Positions 1 to 8,885 of a stretch of 64,000 nucleotides of DNA are shown here, in pieces. Source of the stretch: Gammaproteobacteria bacterium (lineage in GTDB: Bacteria; Pseudomonadota; Gammaproteobacteria; Xanthomonadales; Wenzhouxiangellaceae). The translations under genes and the position numbers were made by a program. The stretch is taken from the NCBI GenBank assembly GCA_021772985.1, contig JAJFKX010000034.1, forward strand, positions 1-64,000. Direction: 5' to 3'. A model generated the notes under the pieces. That model searched no databases and had not been told where the DNA came from. It saw only the letters and a list, made by a program, of their open reading frames with translations. The stretch's first letter is position 1, and each line of letters opens with the position of its first letter.

Positions 1-376
1 ATCCTGGGTCGGCGTGATTAAAACACGCCTTTAACAACCCGAATATATGTCAGCAGACCATTTCTTGATCGGCTATTGGGCAGACAACAATTTAATCAAG
101 AATTGCCCTTGACTGGAGGGAGGCGTCCATATATGTCTATAACTGCTATAGCCAGTATCACACAGGCACGAATGGTTCCGGATAGCATCGTGTTGATCAT
201 TTACCTCCTTTAGATAATGCCACGAGCGGCCGGGTTTTACCCCGTTTTTATTGAATTTGAGATATGGGTATCTCGGCTTTTGTTATTTGTCTGTGTTAAC
301 GGCCTAGCTCATTAAAGTGAGACCAGAAAGGCAAATCGCAATCCTGGTCGGTTATTGCGTGGGAATACACCACTCG
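1..376. other. Left-edge intergenic stretch
   Basis: No convincing long gene lies here. A plus-strand frame open from the window edge stops at about position 33 and could be the last residues of a truncated gene, but ten codons cannot be identified. A short stem (CGGG/CCCG, about 231-244) followed by five Ts on the plus strand is a weak terminator-like signal. A 34-codon minus-strand reading frame with a strong Shine-Dalgarno sequence is listed separately. Confidence 0.5.
96..200 (-). CDS. Possible small hydrophobic protein (34 aa)
   Basis: The start codon at 200 is preceded by AAAGGAGG with a short three-base spacing (complement of 204-211), one of the best Shine-Dalgarno matches in the window. 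The predicted peptide begins MINTMLSGTIRAC and continues with a hydrophobic stretch (VILAIAVIDIY), so it could be a tiny membrane peptide. I do not recognise a family. It lies upstream of and apart from the M36 protease gene. The main argument against it is length: a reading frame of 34 codons is common by chance, and only the ribosome binding site supports it. Confidence 0.22.
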   Translation of the reverse strand: MINTMLSGTIRACVILAIAVIDIYGRLPPVKGNS

Positions 377-2719
377 CTAATCTTCAAAGCCATTGACAAA
401 AATCAGTGTTTCTTCGCCTGCTACAACCGTTGCGCATGAACTGGTTGGTCCCATACATGCGTCCGAACCGGTAAAACCCGCCACTACATAGTAATACTCC
501 CGGCCGTTTTGCAGTCCGGTATCGTCAAACGATGTCGAGGCTGTTTCACCCACTATGGCCTTCCCATAATCGCATTGCTGAACGCCATCAGTGCGGAAGA
601 TTTTATAGCGAGTAGCATCTGGGATGGAAGCCCAGCTTAAAGAGGCGCCACGCTCTGCACTGGATACCACCACAGTTGGTGCTGTGACTGGAGTATTGGC
701 ACATCCGGAATCCTGCACCACCGGTGTAGTACAGGCGATACCATGGCGGTTAAAAGCCGCAAAAATAGCCTGCATATGGGGTGTCCCATCACCAAGGTCA
801 CCATTATCATCATCTGCTGCAAGGTATTGCTGATAACCACTGGAAGCATTACAGCCACCCTCTTCTCCATTGTTGGTCACAAACCAACTGGCCACGTTGT
901 CAGCGCCCAGGTAGGTCAATCTGGTAGCAACTTCCAAAGAAGTATTGCTATCAAGACCATATTGGGCAGGTAAATCCCGCTTTAATAAGTCCCAGGCAGC
1001 TTCAGCATTTAACATGCCCCGACAATGCGGGCTGCCACCGCAATTGGCATTAGCCCAGGCCACGTTGTGTGGCTGCTGGGAATCGTGCCTGGCCCAGTCA
1101 ATATCCCTAGCCGCTGTGCAACCGAAGCTGGGGGTGCAGGGGTCGCCAAAGCCTCCACATGTGTTTGCCAGCGCACCCCTTCCAGGACAGGAATCATTTA
1201 TCCGCAAAGCGGAAAACACATCAGCGATACCCTCACCCGGTGAAGATACTGAACCATTGGTGCCGTTGTCATCCATGCCGTGGCCCCATTCATGGTCGAT
1301 CACACCCGCCAGCTCTCCAAGATTGGAACAGGTCGGCGAGGAACGGAAAAACTGCACCACTGATCCTGTCCAGAAGGCGTTACATTCCACCGAGATATTC
1401 AGTTCAGCCGTTAGCTGACTGCGGACCCAGCTATTAGCGGGCAGCTGGCCGCGAGCCAGCTCCGCGATCCGGTTCAATTCATAAAAAGCGGTTCTTGCCG
1501 AATGTGTATTACCTGCGGATGCACCCGGCGGTGTATCACAATCAATACCTCCGCTGGTACCGAGATCAAGATCACCGGCACCGGATGACTCGGAGACCGC
1601 ACCACAGAACTCATCAACAGCCACAAACGTTCCGGCCAATTCAGTGGTCATCAGGCCGCTGACATCCAATACATTGCCACCTGAATCTGCGGTGGCGACG
1701 CCGCCTGCGTGACTGACATCTGCAAACGGCATAGGAAAACCGGCAATCTCCACACCGTCAACGCCAAGCCCGTCATTACTCAGTGGGTAGACACCGCCTT
1801 TTACATTTCGGGCATCCTGAGCATGATAGGTATCCCAAAAAGCAATCACAGCGCCGCTGTGTGCATCTACGGCTCCCTGATATCCAGCAACGATGTCATC
1901 AAACTCAACCGGCAACAACCAGACCAGCCGATGAGCATATGCCGGAGCGCCGGCAACGTCTGTGCTGTAAGGTATCAGCATCAATTCAGGATCAGCAGAA
2001 ACGTTACTTGGAAGTTGCGGCGCCAGGTAATTCAACAGTGCCGAGCGCGCTTCATTTCCAGTAATTGTCGGTGTGGTAGCAACCCTTATATCCGCCCAGT
2101 GATCCAAACCCAACAAAATCAAATTGCCATGGCTGATAGTTGCAGTAAGGCCAGCACCTCTTATCGGCACACCATCAACCTCGCGCTGCGCGTGAAGCTG
2201 GATTAAATCACCATGCACGCCAACCCGAAAACTCATTTGTGAAGTATCAACTTGCAATGCATCTGCGTGTTGATCCAAAAAGGCCCGAAAACGCTCCACC
2301 ACAAGCTGGTCTAACACATCCCCAACAGGTACTGATGCATAACCCAAAGTTGACCAGGACAAAACATTCCCCGTACCGGAACCTGGCAACATCGGCTGAC
2401 TAAGCCATAACGAGCTCAATCGGCCACTACGCTGATCATATAAAGCAGCTTGTTCCGAAACACCTAAATCCAATAATAGCTGTTGATTACTCAGAGCCAG
2501 TATTGGTGAAAGCTCATTGGCCCGGCGCCAGATCGGCTGAGGTGGAGAAAATAGTGTTTTTTCTTTATCTGCCAGTTGGCTAGCCCCTACCCTGGGCAGA
2601 TATCCGTCACCAAAAGCAGCCGTGGTGTAAAAGCACACTATAGAGATGAACAATAAGCAGCAAACGACATAGCCGCCAAAAATACCGCTTGAGTTAAAGC
2701 GCGAAGGTGGTAGACGCAT
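377..2719 (-). CDS. Secreted M36 (fungalysin-type) zinc metalloprotease with FN3-like domain and C-terminal GFE tag
   Basis: A 780-residue exported protease. An N-terminal hydrophobic segment (about residues 15-36) serves as signal peptide. Residues of roughly 60-300 resemble the FTP/PepSY-type propeptide of the family (IPIRGAGLTATI-like stretch and strand-rich region). The catalytic zinc motif HEWGH sits near residue 476, followed by the glutamate-containing helix GEGIADVFSAL, the third zinc ligand expected in M36 enzymes. A fibronectin type III-like module (residues about 680-765, ending in REYYYVVAGF) precedes the terminal IFVNGFED. That tail resembles the GFE ends of the proteins at 41903, 61081 and 63903, so it is likely a family-wide secretion or sorting feature rather than part of the enzyme. 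The likely role is extracellular protein breakdown. The gene stands alone, transcribed toward the left edge. Confidence 0.85.
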   Translation of the reverse strand: MRLPPSRFNSSGIFGGYVVCCLLFISIVCFYTTAAFGDGYLPRVGASQLADKEKTLFSPPQPIWRRANELSPILALSNQQLLLDLGVSEQAALYDQRSGRLSSLWLSQPMLPGSGTGNVLSWSTLGYASVPVGDVLDQLVVERFRAFLDQHADALQVDTSQMSFRVGVHGDLIQLHAQREVDGVPIRGAGLTATISHGNLILLGLDHWADIRVATTPTITGNEARSALLNYLAPQLPSNVSADPELMLIPYSTDVAGAPAYAHRLVWLLPVEFDDIVAGYQGAVDAHSGAVIAFWDTYHAQDARNVKGGVYPLSNDGLGVDGVEIAGFPMPFADVSHAGGVATADSGGNVLDVSGLMTTELAGTFVAVDEFCGAVSESSGAGDLDLGTSGGIDCDTPPGASAGNTHSARTAFYELNRIAELARGQLPANSWVRSQLTAELNISVECNAFWTGSVVQFFRSSPTCSNLGELAGVIDHEWGHGMDDNGTNGSVSSPGEGIADVFSALRINDSCPGRGALANTCGGFGDPCTPSFGCTAARDIDWARHDSQQPHNVAWANANCGGSPHCRGMLNAEAAWDLLKRDLPAQYGLDSNTSLEVATRLTYLGADNVASWFVTNNGEEGGCNASSGYQQYLAADDDNGDLGDGTPHMQAIFAAFNRHGIACTTPVVQDSGCANTPVTAPTVVVSSAERGASLSWASIPDATRYKIFRTDGVQQCDYGKAIVGETASTSFDDTGLQNGREYYYVVAGFTGSDACMGPTSSCATVVAGEETLIFVNGFED

Positions 2720-2997
2720 AGGTTAGGGCCGATTAGCTGAAGAACGACAGCATAGAGCCTGACTTCTCAGCGGTCAATTTAAACCAATTTATTGTTTGTT
2801 ATACCAATATAAAGATGGCATATGGACAGACACAACTTAAAACTATTCGTTAAAAGCCTCATTTTTATAGCGTCAACCTTGAACTGGTAGAATGTAAAGC
2901 TTGGATGGATTCCGCCAGCCACTCACATAGACAATAACAATGTTGTCACCCATCCATATGTCGACCGGATTTAAAGGCGAGTAAGGATGAAGGATTC

Positions 2998-4494
2998 ATG
3001 AAACGCTTTTTATTCAAGCTACATTTATTGCTCATCAGCCAGCTGCTTGTGCTGCCAGCCATGGCTCAGCATTATCGAATTATCGATGATGCCCAGGGTG
3101 GAGATTGTATCGGGCAACAAATCGGCAACTGGGATGCAGCCACGAAAACCTGCACCCTGACCGCTTCACAACAGGCATCGATCTCAATTGAAGATGATGG
3201 CATTACTCTGGACGGTTCCGGCCTGATGTTGCGTCATGTGGCTGGTGCACGCGGTGTCGGTGTGATGCTGGACGGTCGCAAAAATGTGGTGGTTCGCAAG
3301 CTCCGGGTGTTCGGTTTTTCAGAAGGTGTGGTAATTGTCCAGGGACATTCAAATACCATTCGGGATTGTCACATCAGCGGCCCGACCAGTATGGGCACAG
3401 GCATCACCCTGGATCGTACCAATCAAAATCGGGTCCGAAAAAACACCATCGTTTCAACCAATGGGCGTGGTATCACCCTAAGCAAATCACATCAAAACCG
3501 GTTGACAAAAAATAGCATCCTGCTCAACCCTAAAGGCAGTATTCTGATGTGGGATTCCACCAATAACCTGATTGGCAAAAACACCCTGCGAGGTACTGGT
3601 GCCCGTGGAAGCAACGGCATCAATTTCACCAAAAGCCATCGCAACGAAATCACTGGCAACGAGATTAGCCGGCACAGCCAATATGGCATTGTGTTTAACA
3701 AATCGAATAATAACCGAATTTATTTCAACAACATTCTGAACAACGACCAGAACAGTTTTTTCCTCTGGGACGGCAATCACAATTTACTGTTTTGTAATGA
3801 CTTTCAGGGTCACATCGATGGCGTAGAATTACTGGGTGCTGCAGTCGGTAACCAGACTTGGTGGAATAACTTTCTATTGACCGACTCCGCCATCGACCTG
3901 GTGGGAGCACGCCTCAACCAATTCCAGCACCCCAGGCCCGAAGGCGGCAACTACTGGAAAATCAACGCCGCCAACTGTGTTGATGCCAACGGCGACCGAT
4001 TTTGCGATGGGCCTTATCTGTTCCGTGGCAACCAGGACGACTTGCCGCAGGTTAATCCAATTCCATGGGTTAATAACCCAGCAGTCTGCCTGGCACCTGC
4101 TGAAATTGTAACAGGCTATGAAGTACCACCTGAGAGTTTGCAATGGGATAGCACCGTGGCAGGTTTGGTGCAGTTGTTTGATACTGCTGTGATGGAAGCA
4201 AAGCCGCAGATGTTGCTTCCAAACCTGGCCAATGACATCACATTGATCACAGATAATAAAACCTTCACAGGAACCAATACAGTACTCGCAGAATTGGAAA
4301 CTTTGCTGAAATGCCCTGAAGGCACACCAACACTTCAAGTGATATCAAGCCAACCGGATGTTGATCCCGCAGTGATCGAATTTTACATCAAACGATGCAG
4401 CCATAAGCCTATGCGCCTTGCGATGGTGTCACGCATTCGATCAGGCTCGGGTGAACGAGAGGTGACATCCATTATCATTGCAAGGTCGTACTAA
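2998..4494 (+). CDS. Secreted NosD-like right-handed beta-helix protein
   Basis: The protein has 498 residues with a clear signal peptide (MKRFLFKLHLLLISQLL, cleavage after AMA). Residues about 75-300 carry serial NosD/PbH1-type repeats of the pattern N-x-I/V-x-x-N-x-I/L (for example HRNEITGNEIS and NNRIYFNNILNN), typical of periplasmic or surface beta-helix proteins. The C-terminal 120 residues (from about 375) are not beta-helix; they look like a small alpha/beta domain of uncertain type. GAAGG just before the ATG gives a ribosome binding site. No nos genes (nosZ, nosF, nosY) are nearby, so a role in nitrous oxide reductase maturation is unlikely. Only 38 bases separate it from the binding-protein gene, so co-transcription is plausible. 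Function is unknown; carbohydrate or polymer binding is a guess. Confidence 0.75.
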   Translation: MKRFLFKLHLLLISQLLVLPAMAQHYRIIDDAQGGDCIGQQIGNWDAATKTCTLTASQQASISIEDDGITLDGSGLMLRHVAGARGVGVMLDGRKNVVVRKLRVFGFSEGVVIVQGHSNTIRDCHISGPTSMGTGITLDRTNQNRVRKNTIVSTNGRGITLSKSHQNRLTKNSILLNPKGSILMWDSTNNLIGKNTLRGTGARGSNGINFTKSHRNEITGNEISRHSQYGIVFNKSNNNRIYFNNILNNDQNSFFLWDGNHNLLFCNDFQGHIDGVELLGAAVGNQTWWNNFLLTDSAIDLVGARLNQFQHPRPEGGNYWKINAANCVDANGDRFCDGPYLFRGNQDDLPQVNPIPWVNNPAVCLAPAEIVTGYEVPPESLQWDSTVAGLVQLFDTAVMEAKPQMLLPNLANDITLITDNKTFTGTNTVLAELETLLKCPEGTPTLQVISSQPDVDPAVIEFYIKRCSHKPMRLAMVSRIRSGSGEREVTSIIIARSY

Positions 4495-4532
4495 GGGGCG
4501 AATGGATAGAGTACTAGTCTTATACTAAGCTT

Positions 4533-5699
4533 ATGCAAATTACATTTACCAAGGTTGCTGCGCGCATCGCAATAGCTTTAATGCTTCTGTCACTACCGGC
4601 TCTGGCCGAAGTCGGTGTCTATAACGATCACATTGTCTTTGGTCAATCAGCAGTCCTTGAAGGCCCAGCAGCGGCGCTTGGCCGGGGTGTTCGAGACGGC
4701 ATTCTCGCTGCATTCGAAGAAGCAAATGAGACCGGAGGTGTGCATGGTCGCAAACTTGATCTATTGGTCCTTGATGATGGCTACGAACCAGAGAGAGCTA
4801 TTACCAATGTTAATCGATTGATCGATGTCGATAAGGTATTTGCGATTATCGGCGAGGTTGGGACGCCAACATCACGCGCGGTACAACCGATCACAACCGA
4901 GGTTGGAGTACCCTTTTTTGGCCCTTTCACAGGTGCTGAATTTTTACGTAACCCCGCCCTTGAGAATGTCATTAATGTCCGCGCGTCTTACAACCAAGAG
5001 ACCGAAGCCTGGGGTAAATATCTTGTAGATTCTCTAGGCTTCAACCGCATCGCCGTGCTCTATCAAGATGATTCCTTTGGTCGAGCCGGCCTCGAGGGTT
5101 TGCGCAATACCTTAACCAAACGTGGTTTGGAGCTGGTCGCCGAAGGCACTTATATGCGCAACACAACCGCAGTAAAACGCGGGCTGCTTGAGATCCGTAA
5201 AGCTAAACCACAGGCTGTGGCCATTGTCGGTGCGTACGAACCCAGCGCAGAATTTATCCGCATAGCACGCGGGCTCAGCATGGACCCTGTTTTCATCAAT
5301 ATCTCATTTGTCGGAAGTGAGGCTTTGGCCGAAGAACTTGGTGCTGACGGTAAAGGGGTCATCATAAGTCAGGTTGTGCCTCTGCCTGACGATAGCTCAG
5401 TACCAGTGGTGGCTAACTATAACCGAGCCATTAAAGCACTTAACCCTGGGTTAAAGCCAAGTTTCGTATCACTCGAGGGTTACATTCTTGGGCGGCTGGT
5501 TATCGCCGCCCTGGAAGCCTCGGGGCCTGAAGTGACCCGACAGAGCTTACTGGCAACCATCAGAAATATCGGCCAATTCAATCTTGAAGGCATACAGATG
5601 AACTTCGGCCCAGATGACAACCAAGGCATGGATGATGTTTTTCTCACCGTACTCAATAATAATGGTCACTTTGATGCCGTAGAGTTTGTTGATAATTAG
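4533..5699 (+). CDS. Periplasmic ligand-binding protein, Leu/Ile/Val-binding (Peripla_BP_6) type
   Basis: 388 residues with a signal peptide (MQITFTKVAARIAIALMLL, cleavage near LALAE). The mature part begins with the classic type I binding-protein strand (IVFGQSAVLEGPAAALGRG). It continues with ETGGVHGRKLDLLVLDDGYEP, VFAIIGEVGTPTSRA and the hinge-region RIAVLYQDDSFGRAG, all hallmarks of the LivJ/AmiC fold. In transport operons such a gene sits with permease and ATPase genes. None is present here: the next gene, 36 bases downstream, encodes a membrane adenylate cyclase. The context therefore suggests that it presents a ligand to the cyclase sensor domain, as TorT does for TorS, instead of feeding a transporter. 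The ligand cannot be read from sequence; branched amino acids, amides or other small polar molecules are all possible. Confidence 0.85.
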   Translation: MQITFTKVAARIAIALMLLSLPALAEVGVYNDHIVFGQSAVLEGPAAALGRGVRDGILAAFEEANETGGVHGRKLDLLVLDDGYEPERAITNVNRLIDVDKVFAIIGEVGTPTSRAVQPITTEVGVPFFGPFTGAEFLRNPALENVINVRASYNQETEAWGKYLVDSLGFNRIAVLYQDDSFGRAGLEGLRNTLTKRGLELVAEGTYMRNTTAVKRGLLEIRKAKPQAVAIVGAYEPSAEFIRIARGLSMDPVFINISFVGSEALAEELGADGKGVIISQVVPLPDDSSVPVVANYNRAIKALNPGLKPSFVSLEGYILGRLVIAALEASGPEVTRQSLLATIRNIGQFNLEGIQMNFGPDDNQGMDDVFLTVLNNNGHFDAVEFVDN

Positions 5700-5735
5700 A
5701 CGCTTGGTATTATTGCTGACAGCCTTTATCAAACA

Positions 5736-8678
5736 ATGGATCACACAGATAGCGCAATAAGGTACAAATACCTCGGAAACAAACAGCCTTGGTATCGCTC
5801 TTTAGGTATCAGAGCAAAACTCTTTATCGCCTTTTCTGGGTTCGCCGGACTTACAGTTATCGCCAGTTTGGTGGCCTGGTTGGTTTTTGTCATTATCGAG
5901 CAATCCGTTGATCAGGTCACTCAAAAAAGCATGCCCGGTATGGTCGATGCTCTGGCGCTGTCTAAGAAAGTGGCTGATATCGCGGCCGCTGCACCGATGC
6001 TGGCTACCAGTAACAGCCACGAAAAACTCGCTGAGGAGCAAGCCACACTTGCCAAGGATTTGCAGCAATTTGTAAACGTTTCCCAGTCGCTTGCTCAAAC
6101 CAGCAAAATCGATCAACGACAACAACAGATAGGGCCTGTCGCTGCTGAGCTTGAGATGCAACTCAGCGCGCTTGGTTCGATCGTTAGCCAACGCCTGGAC
6201 TTACAGCATAAGAGGCAAGTCAAAACGGCGGCCGTGCAGACTGCTCATGCACGCTTCAACGAAGCCTTAGAGCCATTAATCGACGATGCCGTTTTCAACC
6301 TCGTGATTAGTGGCGAAAAAGTAATGCTCAATAATTCGACATCGATTACCAGACTGGTCGAAAATGGGGTGAGCGGCATTGATGCGTTACTGTCTATTAA
6401 TGCTGCTACAAACCTTGCTGCTGGTCTAATCGCTGAAGCGGTTGTGGTTATCGATCCGATCCGACTGGAACCATTAAAAGAGCGCTTTCTTTCAGCCGCA
6501 CTCATGATCGACCGGAATATAGCTAAGCTGCCCGATAACCCACGTACGCTAGCGTTGCGAAGAGCGAGTAATAGCCTACTTGACCTGGGGCTTGACCATA
6601 CCTCTGTATTCACTGCTCCTGCAGGGCAACAGTTAGCAAGAGATTCAGCAGCCGATCGGCAAGTATTAGATAACCGGCATAACCAACTACTTCTGCTTTT
6701 AACGCCAATGATTGACGACGCCACTTTTGATTTAGTAATGGCAACTGAACAAGTGACCACACATAGCGAAGCAGCAATTTCCGGATTGATCGAAGGCAAT
6801 GTCAATACGCTCAGCCTGGTGCTCACTATTCGCGCTGAAGGCAATCTTGCCGCCAGTTTATTAAGTGAAGCCGCGAGCTTAAGTAACGACGCACTGTTTA
6901 CACCATTACAAGATCGTTTTATCGCCACCAAAGCACGCATTGCAACACTTCTGCCACGGGCTAAAGCTGCTATATACTATGATGAATTGAATAAGGTTCT
7001 GGAGACTCTATTGACGCTAGGTGGAGGCACGGAGAGCCTCTTCAAGCTGCGCCGCGATGAACTGGAAGCGCAGAAAATAGCCCAAACCACACTTGACTCT
7101 AGCCGGGCCCATGCTTTGCAACTTAGTGATCTGGTTGCGGAAATTGTCGCCCAGGCCCAGACATCGAGTGACTCTGCATCTGCCCACTCTAAGCAAGCTA
7201 TTGATACCGGACAAATAATTTTGATCTTAATTACACTAGCGGGGTTGGTTGGCGCTACTGTTGCAATGTTTGTCTATGTTGGCCCAAAGGTAATCCAACC
7301 AATCAGCCGGATTACAACTGCAATGACTGAGCTCTCGGATGGTGACACCAGTATTGATATTCCAGCACGCAATCGCAAAGATGAATTGGGCGAGATGGCC
7401 AGAGCCTTGGGTGTTTTTCGGGACAATGCGGTCGCCGTCCGAAAAGCTAACCTGGAGGAGATTCAAAGCACGCGTCGCCGCTTGGCCGAAGCAATTGAAA
7501 GTATCAACGAAGGTTTTTGCTTCTATGACGCCAATGATCAGTTGGTGGTCTGCAATAGTCGTTACCAGGAACTACTTTACCCTGGGATAGATCACGCCCT
7601 TGAACCAGGCACAACATTTGAGTCTGTCATCCGGCACACGGTATCGTTGGGATTAGCTGTAGAGGCTCAAGGCGATGAAGAGGCATGGGTTGCCCAGCGT
7701 CTAGCGAAACATCATGAAGCCGGATCACCACATGTGCAACAGCGCGCGAACGGCCGCTATTTGATGATCAGCGAGCGTAAAACCGAAGACGGCGGTACAG
7801 TCGGCGTTTATTCCGACATAACAGAACTCAAACAGCGCGAAACAGAACTTGGAAAAAAATCAGGTGAGTTGGAGCGCATTGCCAATCAGTTATCCAAGTA
7901 TCTATCTCCACAGGTGTACGAATCGATCTTTACCGGTCGACAAGAGGTCAAAGTCGAGAGCCAGCGGAAGAAGTTAACCGTATTCTTCTCTGACATCGCT
8001 GACTTCACCGAAACCGCTGAAAAGCTACAATCTGAAGACCTGACTTTCCTGCTCAATGAATACCTCACAGAGATGTCAAAAATTGCTCAGGACTATGCTG
8101 CGACGATAGACAAATACGTCGGTGACGCTATCGTGATTTTCTTCGGCGACCCCGAAACTCGAGGCGTTCAAGAAGATGCTATCAGCTGTGTTGAAATGGC
8201 CATAGCAATGCGTTGCAGAATGGATGAGTTACGAAAAATATGGCGGGACCGAGGCATTGAAGATCCATTAGAATGCCGCATGGGCATTAATACCGGCTAT
8301 TGCACGGTGGGTAACTTCGGTAGCGAATCTCGAATGGATTACACCATTATCGGTGCAGGTGTGAACTTGGCTTCCCGTCTTGAAACAGCCGCTGCACGCA
8401 GCGAAATCCTCATTTCTTACGAAACTTACGCCCTGGTCAAGCGCTGTGTTTCATGTGAGCAACGAGCACCCATTAACGTCAAAGGAATCAATCGACCGGT
8501 TGCAACTTTCCAGGTTATTGATCTGATTGATAACCTGCAAGCGGAAAACCAAAAAGTGCACGCAGAGCACCTCAATCTTCGTTTAGAAATGAACCCTACA
8601 GCTATGTCTAAGCCTGAGCGTGCCGAGGCAGAGAAAGCACTGCGTCAAGCACTGGACAATTTGACCTCAAAGACTTAG
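5736..8678 (+). CDS. Membrane adenylate cyclase: duplicated periplasmic sensor, HAMP, PAS, class III cyclase
   Basis: 980 residues. The first membrane helix is about residues 29-56, then a helical periplasmic region of some 430 residues. That region contains an internal repeat: PLIDDAVFNLV near residue 180 recurs as PMIDDATFDLV 144 residues later, each followed by an NLAA-containing helix and an F-L/I-x-A helix. The second membrane helix is about 493-517, HAMP about 515-567, a PAS-like domain about 580-690 (INEGFCFYDANDQLVVCNSRY), then the cyclase domain about 740-930. The cyclase has both metal-binding aspartates (FFSDIADF, KYVGDAIV), the adenine-selecting Lys and Asp (DKYVGD, MDYTIIG), and the transition-state Asn and Arg (NLASRLE), so it should make cAMP. 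The duplicated helical sensor next to a type I binding protein resembles TorS with TorT, with the kinase replaced by a cyclase. That functional link is inference. Confidence 0.88.
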   Translation: MDHTDSAIRYKYLGNKQPWYRSLGIRAKLFIAFSGFAGLTVIASLVAWLVFVIIEQSVDQVTQKSMPGMVDALALSKKVADIAAAAPMLATSNSHEKLAEEQATLAKDLQQFVNVSQSLAQTSKIDQRQQQIGPVAAELEMQLSALGSIVSQRLDLQHKRQVKTAAVQTAHARFNEALEPLIDDAVFNLVISGEKVMLNNSTSITRLVENGVSGIDALLSINAATNLAAGLIAEAVVVIDPIRLEPLKERFLSAALMIDRNIAKLPDNPRTLALRRASNSLLDLGLDHTSVFTAPAGQQLARDSAADRQVLDNRHNQLLLLLTPMIDDATFDLVMATEQVTTHSEAAISGLIEGNVNTLSLVLTIRAEGNLAASLLSEAASLSNDALFTPLQDRFIATKARIATLLPRAKAAIYYDELNKVLETLLTLGGGTESLFKLRRDELEAQKIAQTTLDSSRAHALQLSDLVAEIVAQAQTSSDSASAHSKQAIDTGQIILILITLAGLVGATVAMFVYVGPKVIQPISRITTAMTELSDGDTSIDIPARNRKDELGEMARALGVFRDNAVAVRKANLEEIQSTRRRLAEAIESINEGFCFYDANDQLVVCNSRYQELLYPGIDHALEPGTTFESVIRHTVSLGLAVEAQGDEEAWVAQRLAKHHEAGSPHVQQRANGRYLMISERKTEDGGTVGVYSDITELKQRETELGKKSGELERIANQLSKYLSPQVYESIFTGRQEVKVESQRKKLTVFFSDIADFTETAEKLQSEDLTFLLNEYLTEMSKIAQDYAATIDKYVGDAIVIFFGDPETRGVQEDAISCVEMAIAMRCRMDELRKIWRDRGIEDPLECRMGINTGYCTVGNFGSESRMDYTIIGAGVNLASRLETAAARSEILISYETYALVKRCVSCEQRAPINVKGINRPVATFQVIDLIDNLQAENQKVHAEHLNLRLEMNPTAMSKPERAEAEKALRQALDNLTSKT

Positions 8679-8885
8679 GCAGCTTAAGACGATTCTGACC
8701 AATTGAGTAACAGTGTCCGCAAGCGGTTCAAACATTTGCCTGTAAGCATGTACTCCAATCGCACACAGACAAAATCAACAATAACGGGATCAGAGCTTCT
8801 GCATGCTTTTGATAACCAAAGATCACTTGCTTACCAGCCCCTGCAATCGGATAATCTCTGCGAACCCCAAACCCAGAGACAACGC

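Noticed and set aside
133-213. 26-codon plus-strand frame MSITAIASITQARM... with GGAGGGAGG upstream
   Set aside because: The distance from the purine-rich run to the start is too long and it overlaps the better-supported minus-strand small frame; very likely chance.
945-1418. 157-codon plus-strand frame inside the M36 protease gene
   Set aside because: Antisense to the HEWGH-containing catalytic region, no ribosome binding site, no family resemblance.
2998-4494. Idea that the NosD-like gene marks a denitrification locus
   Set aside because: No nosZ, nosR, nosF, nosY or nosL homolog adjoins it; the neighbours are a binding protein and a cyclase.
6245-6940. 231-codon minus-strand open frame antisense to the adenylate cyclase
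   Set aside because: It has Ser/Arg/Leu-rich composition with no domain or ribosome binding site and lies wholly inside a well-supported gene.
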